A program made the position numbers and the translations under genes. Shown here piece after piece: positions 28,465 through 39,500 of a stretch of 64,000 nt of DNA. The stretch's first letter is position 1. Each line of letters starts with the position of its first letter. The stretch is from Calliopsis andreniformis. Taxonomy: Eukaryota; Arthropoda; Insecta; Hymenoptera; Andrenidae. The notes beneath the pieces were generated by a model that was not told where the DNA came from, searched no databases, and saw only the letters and a program-made list of their open reading frames with translations. The stretch spans positions 17,050,001 to 17,114,000 of the forward strand of contig NW_027480423.1 in NCBI RefSeq assembly GCF_051401765.1, in the 5' to 3' direction.

Positions 28465-30130
28465 CGTAGAGTGAAGCCTAGATTGCCCGGAACGTAGAAA
28501 TGACCATTACCTTCACACTGGTTGCAATTATTCCTGTTACGCGATGAAAAGACTGTTGTATTTATACTCTATTTTATGCTTCTGGCGTTGACTTCTAAGT
28601 CCCTAGCTATTCGATATGGTGGAGCAGCGCCCTAGAGTGAAGCCTAGGTTTCCCGGAACGTAGAAATGACCATTACCATCACACTGGTTGCAATTATTCC
28701 TGTTATACGGTGGACAAACTGTTGGATTTTTATTGTACTTTATGCTTCTGGCGTTGACTTCTTAGGACCTAACTATTCGATCTGGTGGAACAACGCCCTA
28801 GGGTGAAGCCTAGGTTGCCGGGAAAGTAGAAATGACCATAACTTTCACACTGTTTGCTAATATACATTATATACGATGGAAAGGCTGTTGTATTTATATT
28901 GTATTTTATGCTTCTGGCGTTGACTTCTTAGGCCCTAACTATTTAACCTGGTGAAGCACCGCGCTAGAGTGAAGAGTAGGTTGCCCGGAACGTAGAACAT
29001 ACCATTACCTTCACACTGGTTGCAATTATTCCTGTTATACGATGGAAAAACTGTTGCATCTTTATTGTGTTTTATGCTTCTGGCGTGGACTTCTTAGGCC
29101 CTAACCATTCGATCTGGTGGAACAACGCCCTAGGGTGAAGCCTACGTTGCCCGGAACGTAGAAATGACCATAACTTTCACACTGGTAGCAATTATTCGTT
29201 TTATACGATGGAAAAGCCTTAGTATTTATATCGTGTTTTATGCTTCTGGCGTTGACCCCTTAGGCCCTAACTATTCTATCTGGTGGAACAACGCCCTGGA
29301 GTGGAGCCTAGGTTGCCCAGAACGCAGAAATGACCATAACTTTCACACTGGTTGCAATTATTCGTTTTATACAATGGAAAAACTGTTCCTTCTATTTTGT
29401 ATTTTATGCTTCGGGCGTTGACTTCTAAGGCCATACCTATTCGATCTGGCGGAGCAACGCCCTAGAGTGAAGCCTAGGTTGCCCGGAACGTAGAAATGAC
29501 CATATCCTTCACCCTGGTTGCAATTATTCCTGTTACACGATGCAAAAACTGTTGTATTTATATTGTATTTTAAGCTTCTGGCGTTGACTTCCTAGGCCCT
29601 AACTATTCGATCTGGTGGAACGACGCCCTAGAGTGAGGCAGACGTTGCCCGGATCGTATAAATGACAATCACTTTCACACTGGTTGCAATTATTCCTGTT
29701 ATACGATGGAAAAGCTGTTGGATTTTTATTGTATTTTATGCTTCAGGCGTTGTCTTCTAAGGTCGTAGCTATTCGATGTGGTGGAGCAACGCCATAGAGT
29801 GAAGCCTAGGTTGCCCGGAACGTAGAAATGACCATATCTTTCACACTGCTTGCAATTATTCATTTTATACAATGGAAAGACTATTCTATTTATTTGCATT
29901 TTATGCTTCGGGCGTTGACTTCTAAGGCCCTAACTATTCGATCTGGTGGAGCAACGACCTAGGGTACAGTCTAGGATGCCCAGAACGTAGAAATGACCAT
30001 AACTTTCACACTGGTTGCAATTATTCGTTCTATACGATGGAAAAGCTGTTGTATTTATTGTGTGTTTTATGCTTCTGGCGTTGACGTCTTAGGACCTAAC
30101 TATTCGATCTGCTCGAACAACGCCCTAGAG
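28465..30130 (+). repeat. Rearranged satellite, ~10 monomers
   Basis: A mosaic of 42-mer pieces. 28,461-28,800 matches 25,144-25,483 (offset 3,317, 20 monomers). 29,301-29,585 matches the AGAACGCAGAAATG monomers near 25,488. 29,590-30,090 matches about 25,943-26,440, skipping one monomer. Between them, 28,830-29,160 holds monomers like those near 2,330-2,650 (TATACATTATATACG, GAACAT start), which the 42-mer lacks. Confidence 0.75.
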
Positions 30131-33100
30131 TGAAGCCTAGGTTGCCCAGAACGCAGAAATGACCATAACTTTCACACTGGTTGCAATTATTCGTTTTATA
30201 CAATGGAAAAACTGTTCTTCTTACTTTGTATTTTATGCTTCGGGCGTTGACTTCTAAGGCCATACCTATTCGATCTGTCGGAGCAACGCCCTAGAGTGAA
30301 GCCTAGGTTGCCCGGAACGTAGAAATGCCCATATCTTTCACACCGGTTTCTATTATTCGTTTTTTACGATGGAAAAACTGTTGTATTTATATTGAACTTT
30401 AAGCTGCTGGCGTTGACTTCTAAGGCCCTAACTATTCGATCTGGCTGACCAACGCCCTAGAGTGAAGCCGATCTTGCCCGGAACGTAGAAATGACCATTA
30501 CCTTCACACTGCTTGCAATTATTCAATTTATGCAATGGAAAAACTATTCTATTTATTTTGCATTTTATGCTTCGCGCGTTGACTTCTAAGACCATAACTA
30601 TTCGATCTGGTGGAGCAACGACCTAGGGTACAGTCTAGGTTGCCCGGAACGTAGAAATGACCATAACTTTCACACTGGTTGCTTTTATTCGTTCGATACG
30701 ATGGAAAAGCTGTTGTATTTATTGTGTGTTTTATGCTTCTCGCGTTGACTTCTTAGGCCCTAACTATTCGACCTGGTGGAGCAATGCCCTAGAGTGAAGC
30801 CCAGGTTGCCCAAAATGTAGAAATGACCATAACTTTCAATCTGGTTGCAATTATTCGTTTTATACGTTGGAAAAACTGTTGTATTTATTTTGTATTTTAT
30901 GCTTCTGGCGCTGACTTCTAAGGCCCTAACAATTGGATCTGGAAGAACAACGCCCGAGAGTGAAGCCTAGGCCGCCCGGAACGTAGATATGACCATTACC
31001 TGCACACTGGTTGCAATTATTCCTGTTACGCGATGAAAAGACTGTTGTATTTATACTCTATTTTATGCTTCTGGCGTTGACTTCTAAGTCCCTAGCTATT
31101 CGATATGGTGGAGCAGCGCCCTAGAGTGAAGCCTAGGTTTCCCGGAACGTAGAGATGACCATTACCATCACACTGGTTGCAATTATTCCTGTTATACGGT
31201 GGACAAACTGTTGGATTTTTATTGTACTTTATGCTTCTGGCGTTGACTTCTTAGGACCTAACTATTCGATCTGGTGGAACAACGCCCTAGAGTGGAGCCT
31301 AGGTTGCCCAGAACGCAGAAATGACCATAACTTTCAGACTGGTTGCAACTATTCGTTTTATACATTGGAAAAACTGTTCTTTTTATTTTGTATTTTATGC
31401 TTCGGGCGTTGACTTCTAAGGCCATACCTATTCGATCTGGCGGAGCAACGCCCTAGAGTGAAGCCTAGGTTGCCCGGAACGTAGAAATGACCATATCCTT
31501 CACCCTGGTTGCAATTATTCCTGTTACACGATGGAAAAACTGTTGCATTTTTATTGTATTTTATGCCTCTGGCGTTGACTTCTAAGTCCCTAGCTATTCG
31601 CTCTGGTGGAGCAGCGCCCTAGAGTGAAGCCTAGGTTTCCCGGAACGTAGAAATGACCATTACCATCACACTGGTTGCAATTATTCCTGTTATACGGTGG
31701 ACAAACTGTTGGATTTTTATTGTACTTTATGCTTCTGGCGTTGACTTCTTAGGACCTAACTATTCGATCTGGTGGAGCAACGCCCTAGAGTGAAGCCTAG
31801 GTTGCCCACAACGCAGAAATGACCATAACTTTCACACTGGTTGCAATTATTCGTTTTATACAATGGAAAAACTGTTCTTCTTACTTTGTATTTTATGCTT
31901 CGGGCGTTGACTTCTAAGGCCACACCTATTCGATCTGTCGCAGCAACGCCCTAGAGTGAAGCCTAGGTTGCCCGGAACGTAGAAATGCCCATATCCTTCA
32001 CACTGGTTGCATTATTCCTGTTACACGATGGAAAAACTGTTGCATTTTTATTGTATTTTATGCCTCTGGCGTTGACTTCTTAGGCCCTAACTATTCGATC
32101 TGGTGGAGCAACGCCCTGGAGTGAAGCCTAGGTTTGCCCGGAACATAGAAATGACCATAACTTTCACACCGGTTGCAAATATTCGTTTTATACGGTGGAA
32201 AAACTGTTTTATTTATATTGTGTTTTATGCCTCTGGAGTTGACTTCTTAGGCCCTAACTATTCGATCTGGTGGAGCAACGCCCTAGAGTGAAGCCAAGGT
32301 TGCCCGGAACGTAGAAATGACCATATCTTTCACACCGGTTTCTATTATTCGTTTTTTACGATGGAAAAACTGTTGTATTTATATAGAACTTTAAGCTGCT
32401 GGCGTTGACTTCTAAGGCCCTAACTATTCGATCTGGCTGACCAACGCCCTAGAGTGAAGCCGATCTTGCCCGGAACGTAGAAATGACCATTACCTTCACA
32501 CTGCTTGCAATTCATCAATTTATGCAATGGAAAAACTATTCTATTTATTTTGCATTTTATGCTTCGCGCGTTGACTTCTAAGACCATAACTATTCGATCT
32601 GGTGGAGCAACGACCTAGGGTACAGTCTAGGTTGCCCGGAACGTAGAAATGACCATAACTTTCACACTGGTTGCAATTATTCGTCCGATACGATGGAAAA
32701 GCTGTTGTATTTATTGTGTGTTTTATGCTTCTGGCGTTGACTTCTTAGGCCCTAACTATTCGACCTGGTGGAGCAATGCCCTAGTGTGAAGCCCAGGTTG
32801 CCCAATATGTAGAAATGACCATAACTTTCAATCTGGTTGCAATTATTCGTTTTATACGTTGGAAAAACTGTTGTATTTATTTTGTATTTTATGCTTCTGG
32901 CGCTGACTTCTAAGGCCTTAACAATTGGATCTGGAAGAACAACGCCCGAGAGTGAAGCCTAGGCCGCCCGGAACGTAGATATGACCATTACCTGCACACT
33001 GGTTGCAATTATTCCTGTTACGCGATGAAAAGACTGTTGTATTTATACTCTATTTTATGCTTCTGGCGTTGACTTCTAAGTCCCTAGCTATTCGATATGG

Positions 33101-33431
33101 TGGAGCAGCGCCCTAGAGTGGAGCCTAGGTTGCCCAGAACGCAGAAATGACCATAACTTTCAGACTGGTTGCAATTATTCGTTTTATACAATGGAAAAAC
33201 TGTTCTTTTTATTTTGTATTTTATGCTTCGGGCGTTGACTTCTAAGGCCATACCTATTCGATCTGGCGGAGCAACGCCCTAGAGTGAAGCCTAGGTTGCC
33301 CGGAACGTAGAAATGACCATATCCTTCACCCTGGTTGCAATTATTCCTGTTACACGATGGAAAAACTGTTGCATTTTTATTGTATTTTATGCCTCTGGCG
33401 TTGACTTCTTAGGCCCTAACTATTCGATCTG
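30131..33431 (+). repeat. 10- to 12-monomer HOR copies
   Basis: The marker GTGGAGCCTAGGTTGCCCAG recurs at 29,301, 31,292 and 33,118, spaced 1,991 and 1,826 bp (12 and 11 monomers). Positions 30,141 and 31,801 match at offset 1,660, and 30,341 and 32,333 at offset 1,992. The later copy therefore gained two monomers (about 31,998-32,330). Private variants include GTTCTTCTTACTTTG, AATTTATGCAATGG and GCCCGAGAGTGAAGCCTAGG. Confidence 0.75.
32181..32197 (+). other. CENP-B-box-like 17-mer, best match (8 of 9)
   Basis: The site reads ATTCGTTTTATACGGTG. It matches the CENP-B box at TTCG, the central A and CGG, missing only the last G of CGGG. Position in the monomer is the same as the common 7/9 form. 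Related monomers at 33,511 and 34,840 carry the CGATG form instead. Confidence 0.45.
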
Positions 33432-35290
33432 GTGGAGCAACGCCCTAGAGTGAAGCCTAGGTTTGCCCGGAACATAGAAATGACCATAACTTTCACACCG
33501 GTTGCAAATATTCGTTTTATACGATGGAAAAACTGTTGTATTTATATTGTGTTTTATGCCTCTGGAGTTGACTTCTTAGGCCCTAACTATTCGATCTGGT
33601 GGAGCAACGCCATAGAGTGTAGCCTAGGTTGCCCGGAACGTAGAAATGACCATAACTTTCACACCGGTTGCAATTATTCGTTTTATACGATCCAAAAACT
33701 GTTGTATTTATTTTGTATTTTATGCTCCTGGCGTTGACTTCTAAGTCCGTAGCCATTCGATCTGGTGGAGCAACGCCCTAGAGTGAAGCCTATCTTGCCG
33801 TGAACGTAGAAATGACCATAACTTTCACACTGGTGCAGTTATTCGTTTTATACAATGGAAAAACTGTTCTATTTATTTTGTATTTTATGATTCGAGCGTT
33901 GACTTCTAAGGCCCAAACTATTCTATCTGGTGGGGCAACTTCCAAGAGTCAAGCCTATGTCGCCCGGAACGTAGAAATGACCATAACTTTCACACCGGTT
34001 TCAATTATTCAGGTTATACAATGGAAGAGCTGTTGCATTTATATAGTGTTTTATGCTTCTGGCGTTGACTTCTTAGGCCCTAACTATTCGATCTGGTGGA
34101 GCAACGCCCTAGAGTGAAGCCTAGGTTGCCCGGATCGTAGAAATGACCACAACTTTCACACCGGTTTCAATTATTCAGGTTATACAATGGTAGAGCTGTT
34201 GCATTTATATAGTGTTTTATGCTTCTGGCGTTGACTTCTTAGGCCCTAACTATTCGATCTGGTGGAGCAACGCCCTAGAGTGAAGCCTAGGTTGCCCGGA
34301 ACGTAGAAATGACGATATCTTTCACACCGGATTCTATTATTCGTTTTTTACGATGGAAAAACTGTTGTATTTATATTGAACTTTAAGCTGCTGGCGTTGA
34401 CTTCTAAGGCCCTAACTATTCGATCTGGCTGACCAACGCCCTAGAGTGAAGCCGATGTTGCCCGGAACGTAGAAATGACCATTACATTCACACTGCTTGC
34501 AATTATTCAATTTATACAATGGAAAAACTGTTGTATTTATTCTGTATTTTATGCTTCTGGCGCTGACTTCTAAGGCCCTAACAATTGGATCTGGAGGAAC
34601 AACGCCCTAGAGTGAAGCCTAGGTTGCCCGGAACGTAGAAATGACCATTACCAGCACACTGGTTGCAATTATTCCTGTTACGCGATGAAAAGACTGTTGT
34701 ATTTATACTGCATTTTATGTTTCTGGCGTTGACTTCTAAGTCCCTAGCTATTCGATCTAGTGGAGCAGCGCCCTAGAGTGAAGCTTAGGTTTGCCCGGGA
34801 CATAGAGATGACCATAACTTTCACACCGGTTGCAGATATTCGTTTTATACGATGGAAAAACTGTTTTATTTTTATTGTGTTTCATGCCTTTGGAGTTGAC
34901 TTCTTAGGCCCTAACTATTCGATCTGGTGGAGCAACGCCATAGAGTGTAGCCTAGGTTGGCCGGAACGTAGAAATGACCATAACTTTCACACCGGTTGCA
35001 ATTATTCGTTTTATACGATGGAAAAACTGTTGTATTTATTTTGTATTTTATGCTCCTGGAGTTGAGTTCTAAGTCCGTAGCCATTCGATCTGGTGGAGCA
35101 ACGCCCTAGAGTGAAGCCTAGGTTGCCCGGAACGTAGAAATGACCCTAACTATCAAACCAGATACAATTATCCGTTTTATACGATGGAAAAACTGTTGTA
35201 TTTATTTTGTATTTTATGCTTCTGGCGTTGACTTCTAAGGCCCTAACTATTCGATCTGGTGGAGTAACGCCTTAGAGTCAAGCCTATGTC
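33432..35290 (+). repeat. 8-monomer spacing segment with an inserted 39-mer match
   Basis: The marker monomer with an extra T (CCTAGGTTTGCCCGG) and GGAACATAG occurs near 32,103, 33,432 and 34,760, spaced 1,328-1,329 bp, and again as a variant near 35,924. Positions 33,750-34,520 match 27,277-28,047 at offset 6,473 (39 monomers), including the 1-bp-short CACTGGTGCAGTTATTCG monomer and GGTTATACAATGG types. Confidence 0.75.
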
Positions 35291-38200
35291 GCCGGGAACG
35301 TAGAAATGACCATAACTTTCACACTGGTTGCAATTATTCGTTTTATACAATGTAAAAGCTGTTGTATTTATATTGTATTTTATGCTTCTGGCGTTGACTT
35401 CTAAGTCCCTAGCTATACGATCTGGTGGAGCAGCGCCCTAGAGTGAAGCCTAGGTTTCCCGGAACGTAGAAATGACCATTACCATCACACTGGTTGCAAT
35501 TATTCATTTTATACGATGGAAAAACTGTTGTATTTATTATTGTATTTTATGCTCCGGGCATAGACTTCTAAGGCCCTGGCTATTCGATCTGGAGGAGCAA
35601 CGCCCTTGAGTGAAGCCTAGGTTGCCCGGAACGTAGAAATGACCCTAACCTTCAATCCTGTTTCAATTATCCGTTTTATACGATGGAAACACTGTTGTGT
35701 TTATTTTGTATTTTATGCTTCTGGCGTTGACTCCTAAGGCCCTATCTATTCGATCTGGTGGAGTAACGCCCTAGAGTGAAGCCTAGGTTGCCCGGAACGT
35801 AGAAATGACCATTACCTTCACACTGGTTGCAATTACCACTGTTACACGATGCAAAAACTGCTGTATTTATATTGTATTTTATGCTTCGGGAATTGACTTC
35901 TAAGGCCCTAACCATTCGATGTGGCGGAGCAACGCCCTAGAGTGAAGCTTAGGATTGCTCGGAACATAGAGATGACCATAACTTTCACACCGGTTGCAAA
36001 TATTCGTTTTATACGATGGAAAAACTGTTTTATTTTTATTGTGTTTTATGACTCTGGAGTTGACTTCTTAGGCCCTAACTATTCGATCTGGTGGAGCAAC
36101 GCCATAGAGTGTAGCCTAGATTGCCCGGAACGTAGAAATGACCATATCCTTCACACTGGTTGGAATTATTCCTGTTACACGATGGAAAAACTGTTGTACT
36201 TATATTGTATTTTATGCTCCTGGAGTTGACTTGTAAGTCCGTAGCCATTCGATCTGGTGGAGCAACACCCTAGAGTGAAGCCTATGTTGCCGGGAACGTA
36301 GAAATGACCATAACTTTCATACTGGTGCAGTTATTCGTTTTATACAATGGAAAAACTGTTCTATTTATTTTGTATTTTATGATTCGAGCGCTGACTTCTA
36401 AGGCCCAAACTATTCTATCTGGTGGCGCAACGTCCAAGCGTCAAGCCTATGTCGCCGGGAACGTAGAAATGACCATAACTTTCACACTGGTTGCAATTAT
36501 TCGTTTTATACAATGTAAAAGCTGTTGTATTTATATTGTATTTTATGCTTCTGGCGTTGACTTCTAAGTCCCTAGCTATACGATCTGGAGGAGCAGCGCC
36601 CTAGAGTGAAGCCTAGGTTTCCCGGAACGTAGAAATGACCATTACCATCACACTGGTTGCAATTATTCATTTTATACGATGGAAAAACTGTTGTATTTAT
36701 TATTGTATTTTATGCTCCGGGCATAGACTTCTAAGGCCCTGGCTATTCGATCTGGAGGAGCAACGCCCTTGAGGGAAGCCTAGGTTGCCTGGAACGTAGA
36801 AATGACCCTAACTTTCAATCCTGTTTCAATTATCCGTTTTATACGATGGAAACACTGTTGTATTTATTTTGTATTTTATGCTTCTGGCGTTGACTTCTAA
36901 GGCCCTATCTATTCGATCTGGTGGAGTAACGCCCTAGAGTGAAGCCTAGGTTGCCCGGAACGTAGAAATGACCATTACCATCACACTGGTTGCAATTACC
37001 ACTGTTACACGATGCAAAAACTGCTGTATTTATATTGTATTTTATGCTTCGGGAATTGACTTCTAAGGCCCTAACCATTCGATGTGGCGGAGCAACGCCC
37101 TAGAGCGAAATCTAGGTTGCCAGGAACGTAGAAATGACCATATCCTTCACACTGGTTGGAATTATTCCTGTTACACGATGGAAAAACTGTTGTACTTATA
37201 TTGTATTTTATGCTCCTGGTGTTGACTTCTAAGTCCCTAGCTATTCGATCTGGTGGAGCAGCGCCCTAGGGTGAAGCCTAGGTTTCCCGGAACGTAGAAA
37301 TGACCATTACTTTCACACTGCTTGCAATTATACCTGTTATACAGTGGACATACTGTTGGATTTTTATTGTACTTTATGCTTCTGGCGTTGACTTCTTAGG
37401 CCCTAACTATTCGATTTGGTGGAGCAACGCCATAGAGTGTAGCCTAGGTTGCCCGGAACGTAGAAATGACCATAACTTTCACACCGGTTGCAATTATTCG
37501 TTTTATACGATGGAAAAATTGTTGTATCTATTTTGTATTTTATGCTCATGGCGTTGACTTCTAAGTCCGTAGCCATTCGATCTGGTGGAGCAACACCCTA
37601 GAGTGAGGCCTATGTTGCCGGGAACGTAGAAATGACCATAACTTTCACACTGGTGCAGTTATTCGTTTTATACAATGGAAAAACTGTTCTATTTATTTTG
37701 TATTTTATGATTCGAGCGTTGACTTCTAAGGCCCAAACTATTCTATCTGGTGGGGCAACGCCCATGAGTCAAGCCTAAGTCGCCCGGAGCGTAGAAATGA
37801 CCATAACTTTCACACTGGTTGCAATTATTCGTTTTATACAATGGAAAAGCTGTTGTATTTCTATTGTCTTTTATGCTTCTGGCGTTGACTCCTAAGTCCC
37901 TAGCTATACGATCTGGTGGAGCGGCGCCCTAGAGTGAAGCCTAGGTTTCCCGGAACGTAGAAATGACCATTACCATCACACTGGTTGCAATTATTCATTT
38001 TATACGATGGAAAAACTGTTGTACTTTTATTGTACTTTATGCTCCGGGCATTGACTTCTAAGGCCCTGGCTATTCGATCTGGAGGAGCAACGCCCTTGAG
38101 TGAAGCCTAGGTTGCCCGGATCGTAGAAATGACCCTAACTTTCAAACCAGTTTCAATTATCCGTTTTATACGATGGAAAAACTGTTGTACTTATTTTGTT

Positions 38201-38554
38201 TTTTATGCTTCTGGCGTTGACTTCTAAGGCCCTAACTATTCGATCTGGTGGAGCAACGCCATAGAGTGTAGCCTAGGTTTCCCGGAACGTAGAAATGACC
38301 ATCACTTTCACACCGGTTGCAATTATTCATTCTATACGAGGGAAGAACTGTTGTATTATATTGTATTTTATGCTTCTGGCGTTGACTTCTAAGTCCCTAG
38401 CAATTCGATCTGGTGGAGCAGCGCCCTAGAGTGAAGCCTAGGTTTCCCGGAACGTAGAAAGGACCACTACCATCACACTGGTTGCAATTATTCCTGTTAT
38501 ACGGTGGACAAACTGTTGGATTTTTATTGTATTTTATGCTTCTGGCGTTGACTT
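35291..38554 (+). repeat. 7- and 8-monomer HOR series (~1,162 and ~1,327 bp)
   Basis: Sequence from 35,291 matches 36,453 onward at offset 1,162-1,163. Shared private variants are TATACAATGTAAAAGC, TATGCTCCGGGCATAG, AATCCTGTTTCAATTATCCG and AATTACCACTGTTACACG. GCTCCGGGCA appears at 35,551, 36,714 and 38,041, spaced 1,163 and 1,327 bp. Near 36,161 and 37,157 a GGAATTATTCCTG monomer is offset by 996 bp (6 monomers), so unit length varies. From 38,240 to 38,554 the monomers are ordinary members. Confidence 0.75.
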
Positions 38555-39383
38555 CTATGTCCCTAGCTATTCGATCTGGTGCAGCAACGCCCTAGAGCGG
38601 AGCCTAGGTTGCCCGGAACGTAGATATGACCATCACTTTCACACTGGTTGCAATTATTCATGCTATACGTTGGAAAAACTGTTGCATTTTTATTGCATTT
38701 CTGCTACTGGCATTGACTTCTAATGTCCTAGCTATTCGAGCTGGCCGTGCAACGCCCTATAGTGAAGCCTAGGTAGCCCGGGACCTAGAAATTACCATCA
38801 CTTTCACACTGTTTGCATTTATTCATTTTATACGATGGAAAAGCTGTTGTATTTCTATTGTATTTTATGCTTCTGGCGTTGACTTCTAATGCCGTAGCTA
38901 TTAGATGTGGTGGAGCAATGCCCTGGAGTGAGGCCTAGGTTGCACGGAACGTAGAAATGACAATTACTTTCACACTGGTTGCAATTATTCATTTTATACG
39001 ATGGAAAAGCTGTTGTATTTTTATTGTATTTTATGCTTCTGGCGTTGACTTCTAAGACCCTAGCTATTCGATCTGGTGGAGCAACGCCTTATAGTCAAGT
39101 TTAGGTTGCCTGGAACGTAGATATGACCATAACTTTCACAGTGGTTCCAATTATTCGTTTTATACGAAGGAAAGAATGTTGCTTTATTTTGTATTTTATG
39201 CTTCTGGCGATGACTTCTAAGGCTCTAGCTATTCGATCTGGTGGAGTAACGCCCTAGAGTGAAGCCTAGGTTGCCCGGAACGTAGAAACGGCCATTACTT
39301 TCACACTGGTTGCAATTATTCATTTTATACGTTGGAAAAACTGTTGTATTTATTTTGCATTTGGGCCTTCTGGCGTTGACTTC

Positions 39384-39394
39384 TTAGGCCCTAA
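39384..39394. repeat. Short dyad TTAGG-C-CCTAA
   Basis: In the many monomers carrying the TTAGG variant, positions 132-142 form an 11-bp near-perfect palindrome with a single central C. Other monomers have TAAGG or GCCGTAG there and lose the symmetry. It resembles telomere words only by chance: one copy per monomer, never tandem. Confidence 0.5.
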
Positions 39395-39418
39395 CTATTC
39401 GAACTGGTGGAGCAACGC

Positions 39419-39436
39419 CCTAGAGTGAAGCCTAGG
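39419..39436. repeat. Short dyad CCTAG-8 nt-CTAGG at the monomer start
   Basis: Positions 1-5 (CCTAG) and 14-18 (CTAGG) are exact reverse complements separated by AGTGAAGC. The right arm also forms the palindrome CCTAGG. The element is among the best conserved parts of the monomer and recurs about every 166 bp. The stem is only 5 bp, so cruciform formation is a possibility and not a prediction. Confidence 0.6.
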
Positions 39437-39483
39437 TTGCCCGCAAGGTAGAAATGACCATTAGTTTCACACTGGTTGCAATT

Positions 39484-39500
39484 ATTCGTTTTATACGATG
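39484..39500 (+). other. CENP-B-box-like 17-mer, common form (7 of 9 fixed bases)
   Basis: The site reads ATTCGTTTTATACGATG. The mammalian CENP-B box is NTTCGNNNNANNCGGGN. The TTCG, the central A and the CG match; the final GG of CGGG is AT here. It lies at monomer positions 66-82, at the start of the AT-rich part. Identical copies occur in many monomers (for example near 508, 1,674, 3,667, 34,846 and 43,632). The comparison is by eye; binding by any CENP-B-like protein is inference. Confidence 0.45.

Noticed and set aside
39384..39394. Telomere-like words TTAGG, TTAGGC and CCCTAA in most monomers.
   Set aside because: There is one copy per monomer and they are never in tandem, so this is not telomeric or interstitial telomere repeat DNA.
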